Positions 1-7,764 of a stretch of 9,053 bases of DNA are shown here, piece after piece (positions within the stretch are counted from its first letter, which is position 1; each line of letters starts with the position of its first letter). The position numbers were made by a program, and so were the translations under genes. The notes beneath the pieces are model-generated. The model made no database searches. It saw only the letters and a program-made list of their open reading frames with translations, and was not told the DNA's origin. Source of the DNA: Geothrix sp. (GTDB lineage Bacteria; Acidobacteriota; Holophagae; Holophagales; Holophagaceae); NCBI GenBank assembly GCA_023701165.1, contig JAMPXL010000023.1, forward strand, positions 1-9,053, written 5' to 3'.

Positions 1-2066
<2,066 letters not shown>

Positions 2067-2085
<19 letters not shown>

Positions 2086-2744
2086 CGCAGAAGCTGCTCT
2101 TCCCGGATCCGGACCTGGCGGAGGACGGCCTGCTGGCCATCGGCGGCGACCTCAGCGTGGACCGCCTCCTGCTGGCCTACCGCAGCGGCATCTTCCCCTG
2201 GTACGGCGAGGACGATCCGCTGCTCTGGTGGTCGCCCACGGAGCGGGCCCTGCTGCGCCCCGGCCACCTGCACCTATCCGCCCGCACCCGCCGGAGCCTG
2301 CGCCAGCGGCCCTTCGAGATCCGTTTCGACACAGCCTTCGAGGCGGTCATCGGCCACTGCTCGGCGGTGCCGCGCCCCGGCCAGGACGGCACCTGGATCA
2401 CCCCGGAGATGCGCGAGGCCTACATCGCCCTGCACCGCGCGGGCCACGCCCACAGCGTGGAGGCCTGGCGGGACGGCGGGCTGCGGGGCGGCCTCTACGG
2501 CGTGTCCCTGGGCGGCGCCTTCTTCGGAGAGAGCATGTTCAGCCTCGAACCCGAGGCCAGCCGCGCTGCCCTCGACGCCTTGGATCGGCGTCTCGCCACC
2601 TGGGGCTTCACCCTGATCGACGGCCAGCTGCCGCACGAGGGGCTGAGGGGGTACGGTTTCCAGGTGGTGCCCCGGGCCCTGTTCCTGGCGGACCTAGGGG
2701 AGGCGCTCCGCGCGGAAAGCCGGGTGGGCTGCTGGTCCGCCTGA
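2067..2744 (+). CDS. aat: Leucyl/phenylalanyl-tRNA-protein transferase
   Basis: Transfers Leu or Phe from aminoacyl-tRNA to proteins with N-terminal Lys or Arg, creating type 2 N-degrons that ClpS/ClpA recognise; cytoplasmic. The 225 residues cover the whole family core: GLLAIGGDLS 21-30, GIFPWY 41-46, LWWSP 53-57, the GTWITPEM stretch 108-115, HSVE 129-132, GGLYGVSLGG 141-150, FFGESMFS 152-159, and LIDGQ 183-187. From the E. coli enzyme, the Glu of GESMFS (E155 here) and the Asp and Gln of the IDCQ motif (D185, Q187) are the residues linked to catalysis. They are kept, although the Cys between them is Gly here. The GTG start at 2067 is chosen because it gives a complete N-terminus; AAGGA lies about 9 nt upstream, and the start overlaps the end of clpA by 19 nt. 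The overlap strongly suggests one operon with clpA. Confidence 0.95.
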
Positions 2745-2747
2745 CTC

Positions 2748-2767
2748 AGAGGTCGTATGCGACCTCT
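2748..2767. terminator. Hairpin between convergent aat and ftsZ, possible bidirectional terminator
   Basis: A perfect 8-bp stem, AGAGGTCG pairing with CGACCTCT, closes a 4-nt TATG loop. It fills most of the 22-nt gap between the aat stop (2742-2744) and the ftsZ stop (2767-2769), and its last base is part of the ftsZ stop codon. Placement between converging genes and symmetry on both strands fit a shared terminator. There is no T-run after the stem on either strand, so it is not a classical intrinsic terminator; it could instead slow polymerase or protect 3' ends. Confidence 0.5.
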
Positions 2768-4032
2768 TACTCGATGGGCAGCCGCCCCTGGCCCAGCCGG
2801 ATGATGGCGGGGACGTGGAGGTCGTCGTTGCCGCCGGGCAGCTCGCCGCTGGGGGTGGGGGCCTGGGGCAGGAGGCGGGTGGGCGTGGGGCCCTGTTCGC
2901 TGGCGGGCACTTCGCCGTAGACCCGGCCGCTGACGCCATTCACGGGGAGGGGCTGGCTATCGATGGCCGGGAAGGCCGGGGCAGCCTGGGTGTGCGCGGG
3001 AGCGGCCTGGAGGGCGCTGCCCAGGTTCAGGCTGTTCCGGCGGTCCTGCTCGAGCTTCTCCTCCTGGTCGAAGCCGCTGGCCAGGACGGTGACCAGCACG
3101 CGGTCCTCCATGCCCTCGCCTTCCACGGTGCAGGCCTTGATGTCGGGCCGGCCGTTGTAGTGGTCCTGGAGGTAGTTCATGGCGGTCTCGATGGCCGAGG
3201 CCTCCATCACTTCCCAGTCGGCGGTGATGGACACCATGACGTTGGCGGCGGCGCCGGTCTGGGCGCGCTCCAGCAGGGGGCAGGCCAGGGCCTTCTTGAG
3301 GGCGTCCATGACGGCCTCCTCGCCGCGGCCCGCGCCGGTGCCGATGAGGGCCTCGCCGCCGTTGCGCAGCACGGCCTCCACATCGGCGAAGTCGCCGTTG
3401 ATGATGCCCGGCTTCAGGATGAGGTCGGCGATGCCGCGCACGCCTTGGATGAGCACGCCGTCCGCCACGCGGAAGGCCTCCTTCATGGTGACGCGGGCAT
3501 CGCAGACGTTCTTGAGCCGCTCGTTGCTGACCACGATGACGGTGTCGGCGGTCTCCCGCAGGTTGGCCAGGCCGGCGAGGGCGAGATCACCCTTCTTGCG
3601 CCCTTCCCAGGCGAAGGGGGTGAGTACCACGGCCACGGTGAGGGCGCCCAGCTCCCGGGCGTAGCTGGCCAGCACCGGCGCGGCGCCGGTGCCCGTGCCG
3701 CCGCCCATGCCCGCGGTGATGAAGATCATGTCGGCGCCCTGGAGGGCCGCCAGCACCTCGTCGCGGCTCTCCTCGGCGGCCACGGCGCCGCGCTCGGCGC
3801 TGCCGCCCGCGCCCAGGCCCCGGCTGCTCTGGGGGCCCAGGGGCAGCTTCAGGTGGGCCTTGCTCTGGGCGAGGCTCTGCTGGTCCGTGTTCATGGCGAT
3901 GAACTGCACGCCGGTGACGCCCCCATCGATCATGCGGTTGATGGCATTGCAGCCGGCCCCGCCGACGCCGAGCACCTTGATGTTGGCGCCGGGCAGGCTG
4001 TGGGGGCAGGGGAGGAAGGGGGTCTCGGACAT
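2767..4032 (-). CDS. ftsZ: Cell division protein FtsZ
   Basis: Tubulin-like GTPase that forms the Z ring at midcell. In the 421-residue product: N-terminal GTP-binding [10 protein letters not shown] 21-30, NTDQQSL 48-54, RGLGAGG 71-77, the tubulin signature GGGTGTG 110-116, and the T7 synergy loop NGDFADV 212-218 with the Asp needed for GTP hydrolysis in the neighbouring subunit. Then come the C-terminal domain to about 320, a Pro/Ala-rich linker of about 80 residues, and a C-terminal conserved peptide containing HVPAIIR 406-412, which corresponds to the family's DIPAFLR tail that binds FtsA. The start at 4032 is preferred because GGGAG lies 5 nt upstream. An in-frame ATG at 4053, 3 nt after the ftsA stop, would add 7 residues but has no close Shine-Dalgarno sequence. 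The gene is last in a murB-ftsQ-ftsA-ftsZ series, as is usual for a dcw cluster. Confidence 0.97.
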   Translation of the reverse strand: MSETPFLPCPHSLPGANIKVLGVGGAGCNAINRMIDGGVTGVQFIAMNTDQQSLAQSKAHLKLPLGPQSSRGLGAGGSAERGAVAAEESRDEVLAALQGADMIFITAGMGGGTGTGAAPVLASYARELGALTVAVVLTPFAWEGRKKGDLALAGLANLRETADTVIVVSNERLKNVCDARVTMKEAFRVADGVLIQGVRGIADLILKPGIINGDFADVEAVLRNGGEALIGTGAGRGEEAVMDALKKALACPLLERAQTGAAANVMVSITADWEVMEASAIETAMNYLQDHYNGRPDIKACTVEGEGMEDRVLVTVLASGFDQEEKLEQDRRNSLNLGSALQAAPAHTQAAPAFPAIDSQPLPVNGVSGRVYGEVPASEQGPTPTRLLPQAPTPSGELPGGNDDLHVPAIIRLGQGRLPIE

Positions 4033-4037
4033 CGGGG

Positions 4038-4042
4038 CTCCC
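4038..4042 (-). promoter_or_regulatory. Ribosome binding site deciding the ftsZ start
   Basis: On the minus strand GGGAG ends 5 nt before the ATG at 4032. The upstream ATG at 4053 has only a distant AAGAAG about 12 nt away, inside the ftsA end. This is the reason for choosing the shorter FtsZ. Confidence 0.55.
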
Positions 4043-4056
4043 GAATGAGGCATGGC

Positions 4057-5271
4057 TTAGAACAGCTTCTTGAAACGGCCGAGGAATCCATCGCCCCGGT
4101 CCTGCTTGCCGCGGGTTTCGCCCATGTCCCGGGCGAGGGACTTCACAGCGCCCAGGGCATTGACGAAGTAGGGGTTGCCGGTGGCCTGGGGCAGGCCGGC
4201 CACGCCCAGGATGCGGCCCAGGACCACGCGGGGGCGGCCCAGGATGGTCTGGGCCAGGATGGCGAGGTGGGTGAGGAGCGCGCCGCCGCCCACCAGGTGC
4301 ACGCCGCCGTGGATCTCGTGCATGAGGCCCGTGCGGCCCATTTCGGACAGCACCAGGTTCAGCAGCTCCGCGGCCCGGGCCTGGAGCACCTCGGCGATCT
4401 CGCGGCGGGGCACCAGGCGGCCCTCCTCCTCGAGCTCGACGGATTCCTCGGGGGGCACGTGGGTGTGGAGCACGGTGCCGAAGCGGATCTTGATGCGCTC
4501 GGAGGCGGCGATGCCGCCCAGGTGCTTGGTGATCTCCAGGTCGCGGGTGAAGTGCATGCCGCCGATGGGGATCACCGCCGAATGGAACAGGGTGCCGTGC
4601 AGGAAGATGCCCAGGTGGGTGAGGTGCTCGCCGATGTCCACCACCACGGCCCCGTTCTCGCGGTCCTCGCGGCTCAGCACGGCCTCGGCGCTGGCCAGGG
4701 GCGAATAGATCAGGTCCGCGCCATGCAGGCCGGCGTTCTTCAAGGCCAGCTGGATGTTCATGATCACGGGGCTGGGGGCCACGATGATGCGGACCTCGGC
4801 CTCCAGCGATTCGCCGAACATGCCCACAGGATTGCGGATGTCCCGCTGGCCCTTGATGTGGAACATCTGGGGGATGCGGTGGAGGACCAGCTCCTCCTTG
4901 GCCAGCTTGCAGCCGTTGGTGGCCTGCTCCAGCACCCGGTCCCGGTCGGAGGCGGTGATGATCTTGTCGCCGCTGCTGATGGTGATGGAATCGCGGAGGT
5001 TCTCGCCCTTGAACTGGATGCCGTCCACGGCCACGCGGATGCCATCCACCTTGGTCTGGCCGGCGGTGTTCATGGCCTCTTCCACGGCCCGCACGATGGC
5101 CCGGGTGCAGAGGTCCATGTCGGTGATCTGGCCCTGGGTGAAGCCGCCCTGGGGCGAGGCCTGGCCCGTGCCGGTCACATTCAGCGTCCCGTCTTCCTCC
5201 TGGACGGCCACCACCGCCACCACTTTGCTTGCCCCGAGGTCGAGCCCGAGAAGAACGGCACGCTGAGCCAT
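4057..5271 (-). CDS. ftsA: Cell division protein FtsA
   Basis: Actin-like protein that tethers FtsZ filaments to the inner membrane and recruits later divisome proteins. The 404 residues show phosphate-1 LDLGASKVVAVV 10-21, an SHS2/1C subdomain region about 85-165 with NPVGMFGESLEAEV 147-160, adenosine motif HLVGGGALL 325-333, and a C-terminal amphipathic helix (about 395-404, ending RFKKLF) that matches the membrane-targeting sequence. The phosphate-2 motif, usually DIGGGTTD, reads DIGEHLTH at 212-219 and has lost most of its Gly/Thr/Asp pattern, so ATP binding or hydrolysis may differ from the norm. The start is supported by AAGGA 5 nt upstream. A 93-nt gap separates it from ftsQ, and only 3 nt (or 24 nt, depending on the ftsZ start) from ftsZ. 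A MreB or pilus-type PilM relative is less likely, given the ftsQ/ftsZ context and the C-terminal helix. Confidence 0.93.
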   Translation of the reverse strand: MAQRAVLLGLDLGASKVVAVVAVQEEDGTLNVTGTGQASPQGGFTQGQITDMDLCTRAIVRAVEEAMNTAGQTKVDGIRVAVDGIQFKGENLRDSITISSGDKIITASDRDRVLEQATNGCKLAKEELVLHRIPQMFHIKGQRDIRNPVGMFGESLEAEVRIIVAPSPVIMNIQLALKNAGLHGADLIYSPLASAEAVLSREDRENGAVVVDIGEHLTHLGIFLHGTLFHSAVIPIGGMHFTRDLEITKHLGGIAASERIKIRFGTVLHTHVPPEESVELEEEGRLVPRREIAEVLQARAAELLNLVLSEMGRTGLMHEIHGGVHLVGGGALLTHLAILAQTILGRPRVVLGRILGVAGLPQATGNPYFVNALGAVKSLARDMGETRGKQDRGDGFLGRFKKLF

Positions 5272-5293
5272 GAAGATCCTTTTCCTTGCTCTA

Positions 5294-5303
5294 GGTGTAC
5301 ACC
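5294..5303. repeat. 10-bp perfect palindrome in the ftsQ-ftsA gap
   Basis: GGTGTACACC reads the same on both strands and lies 22 nt before the ftsA start in the only sizeable gap (5272-5364) of the murB-ftsQAZ series. It could be a protein-binding site or the base of a small mRNA structure. I see no good sigma-70 promoter there: TCGAAC with 17-nt spacing to TACACC is a poor match. Confidence 0.3.
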
Positions 5304-5364
5304 AGTTTTGAGCCGGGTTCGAGCCTTTGCGCCCGGAAAATAGACTTGGGTCTTTCGCTTCCGC

Positions 5365-6147
5365 TCAGCGTCCCGGCTTCGCTGGAACCGGGTCCTCCTC
5401 GGGTTCCCCCACGGCCACCTCCTCGTCCCACCGGAGGTCGATGTAGCGGAGCCGGGCCAGATCCGGCCGCTGGGAGAGGCGGTCAACGAAGAGGCCCTGA
5501 AAATTAGGCACGTTTTTCGTCACATCCTGGCGGGAAAGATAGATTGGTGCGGGGAGGCCTTCGATGTAGGCCACAGGCCCTTTTTGACTCCACCGGAGCT
5601 CCGTGACCCGATCATAAAAGCCTTGCTGCTTTTCTCTCAAAGCCCGGGCAACGCTTACGAGCCGGGCCAGTCCCTGATCTGTCTGGCTGGCCGGATCCAC
5701 CACGACGGGAATGGGATTTAGGTTCGCCTGATTGACACGATCCAGCAGGATGCCGTCGTCCGAAACAAGGAACACACCGTTGCTCCGCACCAGCCAGAGG
5801 ACCGGGTTCCGTTCCTCCAGCACGAGGCTGAGGCGGTCGGGAGGGTCCTTGCGGATCTGGAGGCTCCGCACCCACCGCTTGGCCTCGATGCGGGCGCGCA
5901 GGTCCTCCGCATCCACCCAGAAGAGGGGCTTGCCCAGCACCAGCCCTTCGGCCAGGGCCTGGATCTCGGCGTGCCGCTCACCCCGGCAGCCGCTGACATT
6001 CACCTGTTCGATGGTGAGCTTCTGGAGCCCCAGGTAGCGGGCGCCGAATTCCATCACTCCCCAGGCCACGCCGCCCAAGACCGCCACCGTGATGCCCGCC
6101 CGGGCCCAGGGGAGCCAGGGGCGCTTGGGGCGGGTGCGGGGAAGCAT
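5365..6147 (-). CDS. ftsQ: Cell division protein FtsQ (POTRA domain)
   Basis: Bitopic membrane protein that links cytoplasmic and periplasmic divisome parts through FtsB/FtsL. The 260 residues give a short basic cytoplasmic tail (MLPRTRPKRP), one transmembrane helix about 15-37, a POTRA-like domain about 42-112 (LTIEQVNVSG... PPDRLSLVLEER), and a beta domain to about 240. The latter has NGVFLVSDDGILL 123-135 and the terminal YIDLRWDEEVAV 235-246 typical of FtsQ, followed by an acidic/proline tail. The start is uncertain: ATG 6147 is given, but GTG 6153, two codons upstream, is equally possible, and neither has a clear Shine-Dalgarno sequence. By eye, parts of the gene (about 5500-5750) are less GC-rich than its neighbours, which fits the fast evolution of this family. 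It follows murB after about 34 nt and precedes ftsA. Confidence 0.93.
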   Translation of the reverse strand: MLPRTRPKRPWLPWARAGITVAVLGGVAWGVMEFGARYLGLQKLTIEQVNVSGCRGERHAEIQALAEGLVLGKPLFWVDAEDLRARIEAKRWVRSLQIRKDPPDRLSLVLEERNPVLWLVRSNGVFLVSDDGILLDRVNQANLNPIPVVVDPASQTDQGLARLVSVARALREKQQGFYDRVTELRWSQKGPVAYIEGLPAPIYLSRQDVTKNVPNFQGLFVDRLSQRPDLARLRYIDLRWDEEVAVGEPEEDPVPAKPGR

Positions 6148-6181
6148 GGACACGGGGCCAGTCTACCGTCTCGAGTCCGGA

Positions 6182-7069
6182 CTACCCCCGCCAGATCTCC
6201 ACCTCGGGTTCCAGCTCCACCCCGGAGGCCTCCCGCACCTTCGCCCGGACCTGCTCCATCAGGTCGGCGAACTCGGCGGCGGTGGCGTGGCCGTGGTTCA
6301 CGAGGAAGTTGGCATGCTCGGGGCTCACCTCGGCATCGCCCACGCGCAGGCCCTTGAGGCCCGCCTGATCGATGAGGCGTCCGGCGCTCTGGCCCGGCGG
6401 GTTCTTGAAGATGCAGCCGGCGTTGCGCTTGGACAGCGGCTGGCTGGTGCCGCGCTTGGCCCGGTACTCCGCCACCTGGGCGCGGATGACGGCGGGGTCC
6501 CCCTCCGCCAGCTGCGCCGTGGCCGACAGCACCACGCGGCCTCCGGTGAGGAAGCTCCAGCGGTAGGTGAACTCGCCGGGCTCCGGCGCCTTCTCCACGA
6601 GGTCGCCTTCGGGGGTGAGGAAGCGGTAGCGCGAGAGCACGTCCACCCACTCGCGGCCGTAGGCGCCGGCGTTCATGCGGATGGCGCCGCCCAGGGAACC
6701 GGGGATGCCGCTGGCGAACTCCAGGCCCGACAGCCCCGCGGCGGCGGCGGCCTCCGCCAGGGCGATGTGGCCGTGGCTGGCCGGGGCCGCGATCCGGGTG
6801 CCGTCGCGCTGGATGGCCTTCGGCAGGGCCAGCCGCAGCACGGGCGTGTCGATGTCGCCCAGGACCACCAGGTTCGAGCCGCCCCCCAGCACCCGCCAGG
6901 GCAGGCCCTCCCGGGCACAGGCGCGCACGAAGGCCTGGGCCCCGCCTTCCGTCGTGGGCTCGAAGAGCCAGCGGCAGAGGCCCCCCACCCCGAGGGTGGT
7001 CAGGCGCGCAAAGGACACGTCCCGCCGGTGCGGAACCTTCAGCAGGTCATCGGGCAGGGGGCGCGTCAT
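6182..7069 (-). CDS. murB: UDP-N-acetylenolpyruvoylglucosamine reductase MurB
   Basis: FAD- and NADPH-dependent reduction of UDP-GlcNAc-enolpyruvate to UDP-MurNAc, the second committed step of peptidoglycan precursor synthesis in the cytoplasm. The 295 residues show TTLGVGG 24-30, the FAD-binding LGGGSNLVV 61-69, ASGIPGSLGGAIRMNAGAYG 119-138, KRNAGCIFKNP 214-224, SAGRLIDQAGLKG 228-240, HANFLVNHG 252-260 and the C-terminal LEPEVEIWG-like motif holding the catalytic Glu. Length and the compact N- and C-terminal regions point to a type II MurB. The residue aligned with the catalytic proton-donating Ser of E. coli MurB is Cys (C219) here; from memory, Cys occurs at this place in other type II enzymes. 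The start at 7069 has only a weak GGGA close upstream. It lies 24 nt after tetR on the same strand and 28-34 nt before ftsQ. Confidence 0.96.
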   Translation of the reverse strand: MTRPLPDDLLKVPHRRDVSFARLTTLGVGGLCRWLFEPTTEGGAQAFVRACAREGLPWRVLGGGSNLVVLGDIDTPVLRLALPKAIQRDGTRIAAPASHGHIALAEAAAAAGLSGLEFASGIPGSLGGAIRMNAGAYGREWVDVLSRYRFLTPEGDLVEKAPEPGEFTYRWSFLTGGRVVLSATAQLAEGDPAVIRAQVAEYRAKRGTSQPLSKRNAGCIFKNPPGQSAGRLIDQAGLKGLRVGDAEVSPEHANFLVNHGHATAAEFADLMEQVRAKVREASGVELEPEVEIWRG

Positions 7070-7093
7070 CGGTCCCAGTATGGACGATCCGCC

Positions 7094-7675
7094 TCAGACT
7101 CCGGGTCCCGGCGCGGGCCGGAGGGAGGCCAGCACCATCTCCAGCAGCCCATCGATCATGGCGCGGAGCTCGCCGGCATCCTTGGCGGATTCCTTGAAGC
7201 CGTGGACGGCTCGGGTGAGGACACGGGCGATCTGCCCGGGCGGGAGGGCTTTGGCGGGGGCGCCCGCACTCAAGGGTGCGAGGATGGCCACCAGTTCGGC
7301 CTCGAAGGCTGCGATGGCCTGGTCGATGGCCTCTTTGGCGAATGTGAGCCCGCCGTGGAGGGGCTCCCGCAGCTCCGGCGAGGCCTCGAAGAACCCGAAA
7401 GGGCGCACGGCCCAGAGGTCGAAGGCGAAGCGGAGCTTCTCCTCAGGCGTGGGGTGCTTCGCCAGACCTTGGCGGATCTCCCCCAGGGTCCGGGTGACGT
7501 GGGCGCGGAGCACGGCCTCGAAGACCTCCTCCTTGTTGCAGAAGACCAGGTAGAGGGCAGGCCGGGACATGCCCGCAGCCGCGGCGAGGTCACCCATGGT
7601 GGTCCGCCGGTAGCCGAAGCGGAGGAATACGGATTCGGCGGCCTCCAGGACCCGGGCCTTCTTCTCACGTCCCAT
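7094..7675 (-). CDS. TetR/AcrR family transcriptional regulator
   Basis: One-component DNA-binding repressor, 193 residues, a normal TetR length. The N-terminal helix-turn-helix lies about 7-50: KARVLEAAESVFLRFGYRRT leads into TMGDLAAAAGMSRPALYLVF with the recognition helix about 36-44. The C-terminal two thirds are a helical ligand/dimer domain whose ligand cannot be read from the sequence. It is divergent from the SDR gene across 89 bp that hold two operator-like inverted repeats, so it very probably represses that gene and itself. No Shine-Dalgarno sequence is visible before the ATG, which suggests weak translation, as is common for a repressor. It runs in the same direction as murB, 24 nt away, so transcripts may continue into murB. 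Confidence 0.9.
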   Translation of the reverse strand: MGREKKARVLEAAESVFLRFGYRRTTMGDLAAAAGMSRPALYLVFCNKEEVFEAVLRAHVTRTLGEIRQGLAKHPTPEEKLRFAFDLWAVRPFGFFEASPELREPLHGGLTFAKEAIDQAIAAFEAELVAILAPLSAGAPAKALPPGQIARVLTRAVHGFKESAKDAGELRAMIDGLLEMVLASLRPAPGPGV

Positions 7676-7685
7676 GGAAAGAGTG

Positions 7686-7714
7686 TTGACAAAATTTGTC
7701 CGAATGTCAATATT
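7686..7714 (+). promoter_or_regulatory. Candidate promoter of the SDR gene
   Basis: A perfect -35 TTGACA (7686-7691) is followed after 17 nt by AATATT (7709-7714), which matches TATAAT at 4 of 6 positions. Transcription would start near 7721, giving a leader of about 44 nt. The -35 hexamer is part of operator copy 1, so repressor binding there would block polymerase. Confidence 0.55.
7687..7709. promoter_or_regulatory. Operator-like inverted repeat, copy 1
   Basis: TGACA-N13-TGTCA, 23 bp. It is identical to copy 2 at 18 of 23 aligned positions, including both arms and inner ATT, GTC and AA blocks. It also contains the near-perfect inner palindrome GACAAA-A-TTTGTC (7688-7700). It overlaps the -35 of the SDR promoter and reaches the -10. 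It is most likely a binding site of the adjacent TetR protein. Confidence 0.6.
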
Positions 7715-7737
7715 GGCTCTCTGACACTATTCGTCAC
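7709..7737 (-). promoter_or_regulatory. Candidate promoter of tetR, sharing the -10 with the SDR promoter
   Basis: On the minus strand GTGACG (7737-7732; 4 of 6 to TTGACA) is followed after 17 nt by AATATT (7714-7709). This is the same self-complementary hexamer used as -10 by the SDR promoter. The start point would be near 7702, with a leader of about 26 nt to the tetR ATG. The -35 is weaker than that of the SDR promoter. Confidence 0.35.
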
Positions 7738-7744
7738 AATGTCA
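7722..7744. promoter_or_regulatory. Operator-like inverted repeat, copy 2
   Basis: Second TGACA-N13-TGTCA element, 35 bp downstream of copy 1 from start to start. It covers the -35 of the tetR promoter candidate and the early leader of the SDR transcript, so occupancy would block both directions. It is assigned to the adjacent TetR by position only. Confidence 0.6.
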
Positions 7745-7754
7745 AATCATCTGT

Positions 7755-7759
7755 GGAGA
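7755..7759 (+). promoter_or_regulatory. Ribosome binding site deciding the SDR start
   Basis: GGAGA stands just upstream of the ATG at 7765, with 6 nt between GGAG and the start. It rules against the longer in-frame TTG start at 7696, which would fall inside operator copy 1 and upstream of the predicted transcription start. Confidence 0.7.
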
Positions 7760-7764
7760 ACGAT

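Noticed and set aside
5311..5336. GGGTTCGAGCC, like a tRNA T-loop, in the ftsQ-ftsA gap
   Set aside because: The flanking bases do not form a T-stem, and no acceptor, D or anticodon arms can be folded in the 93-nt gap.
2815..5343. 842-codon open frame on the + strand opposite ftsZ and ftsA
   Set aside because: It is antisense to two well-recognised genes. Its His/Gly/Ala/Asp/Val-rich low-complexity product is what GC-rich codons give when read on the opposite strand, and no domain is recognisable.
7696..7764. Longer SDR start at TTG 7696
   Set aside because: It would begin inside operator copy 1 and before the likely transcription start. The ATG at 7765 has GGAGA at the right distance, and the family N-terminus fits it.
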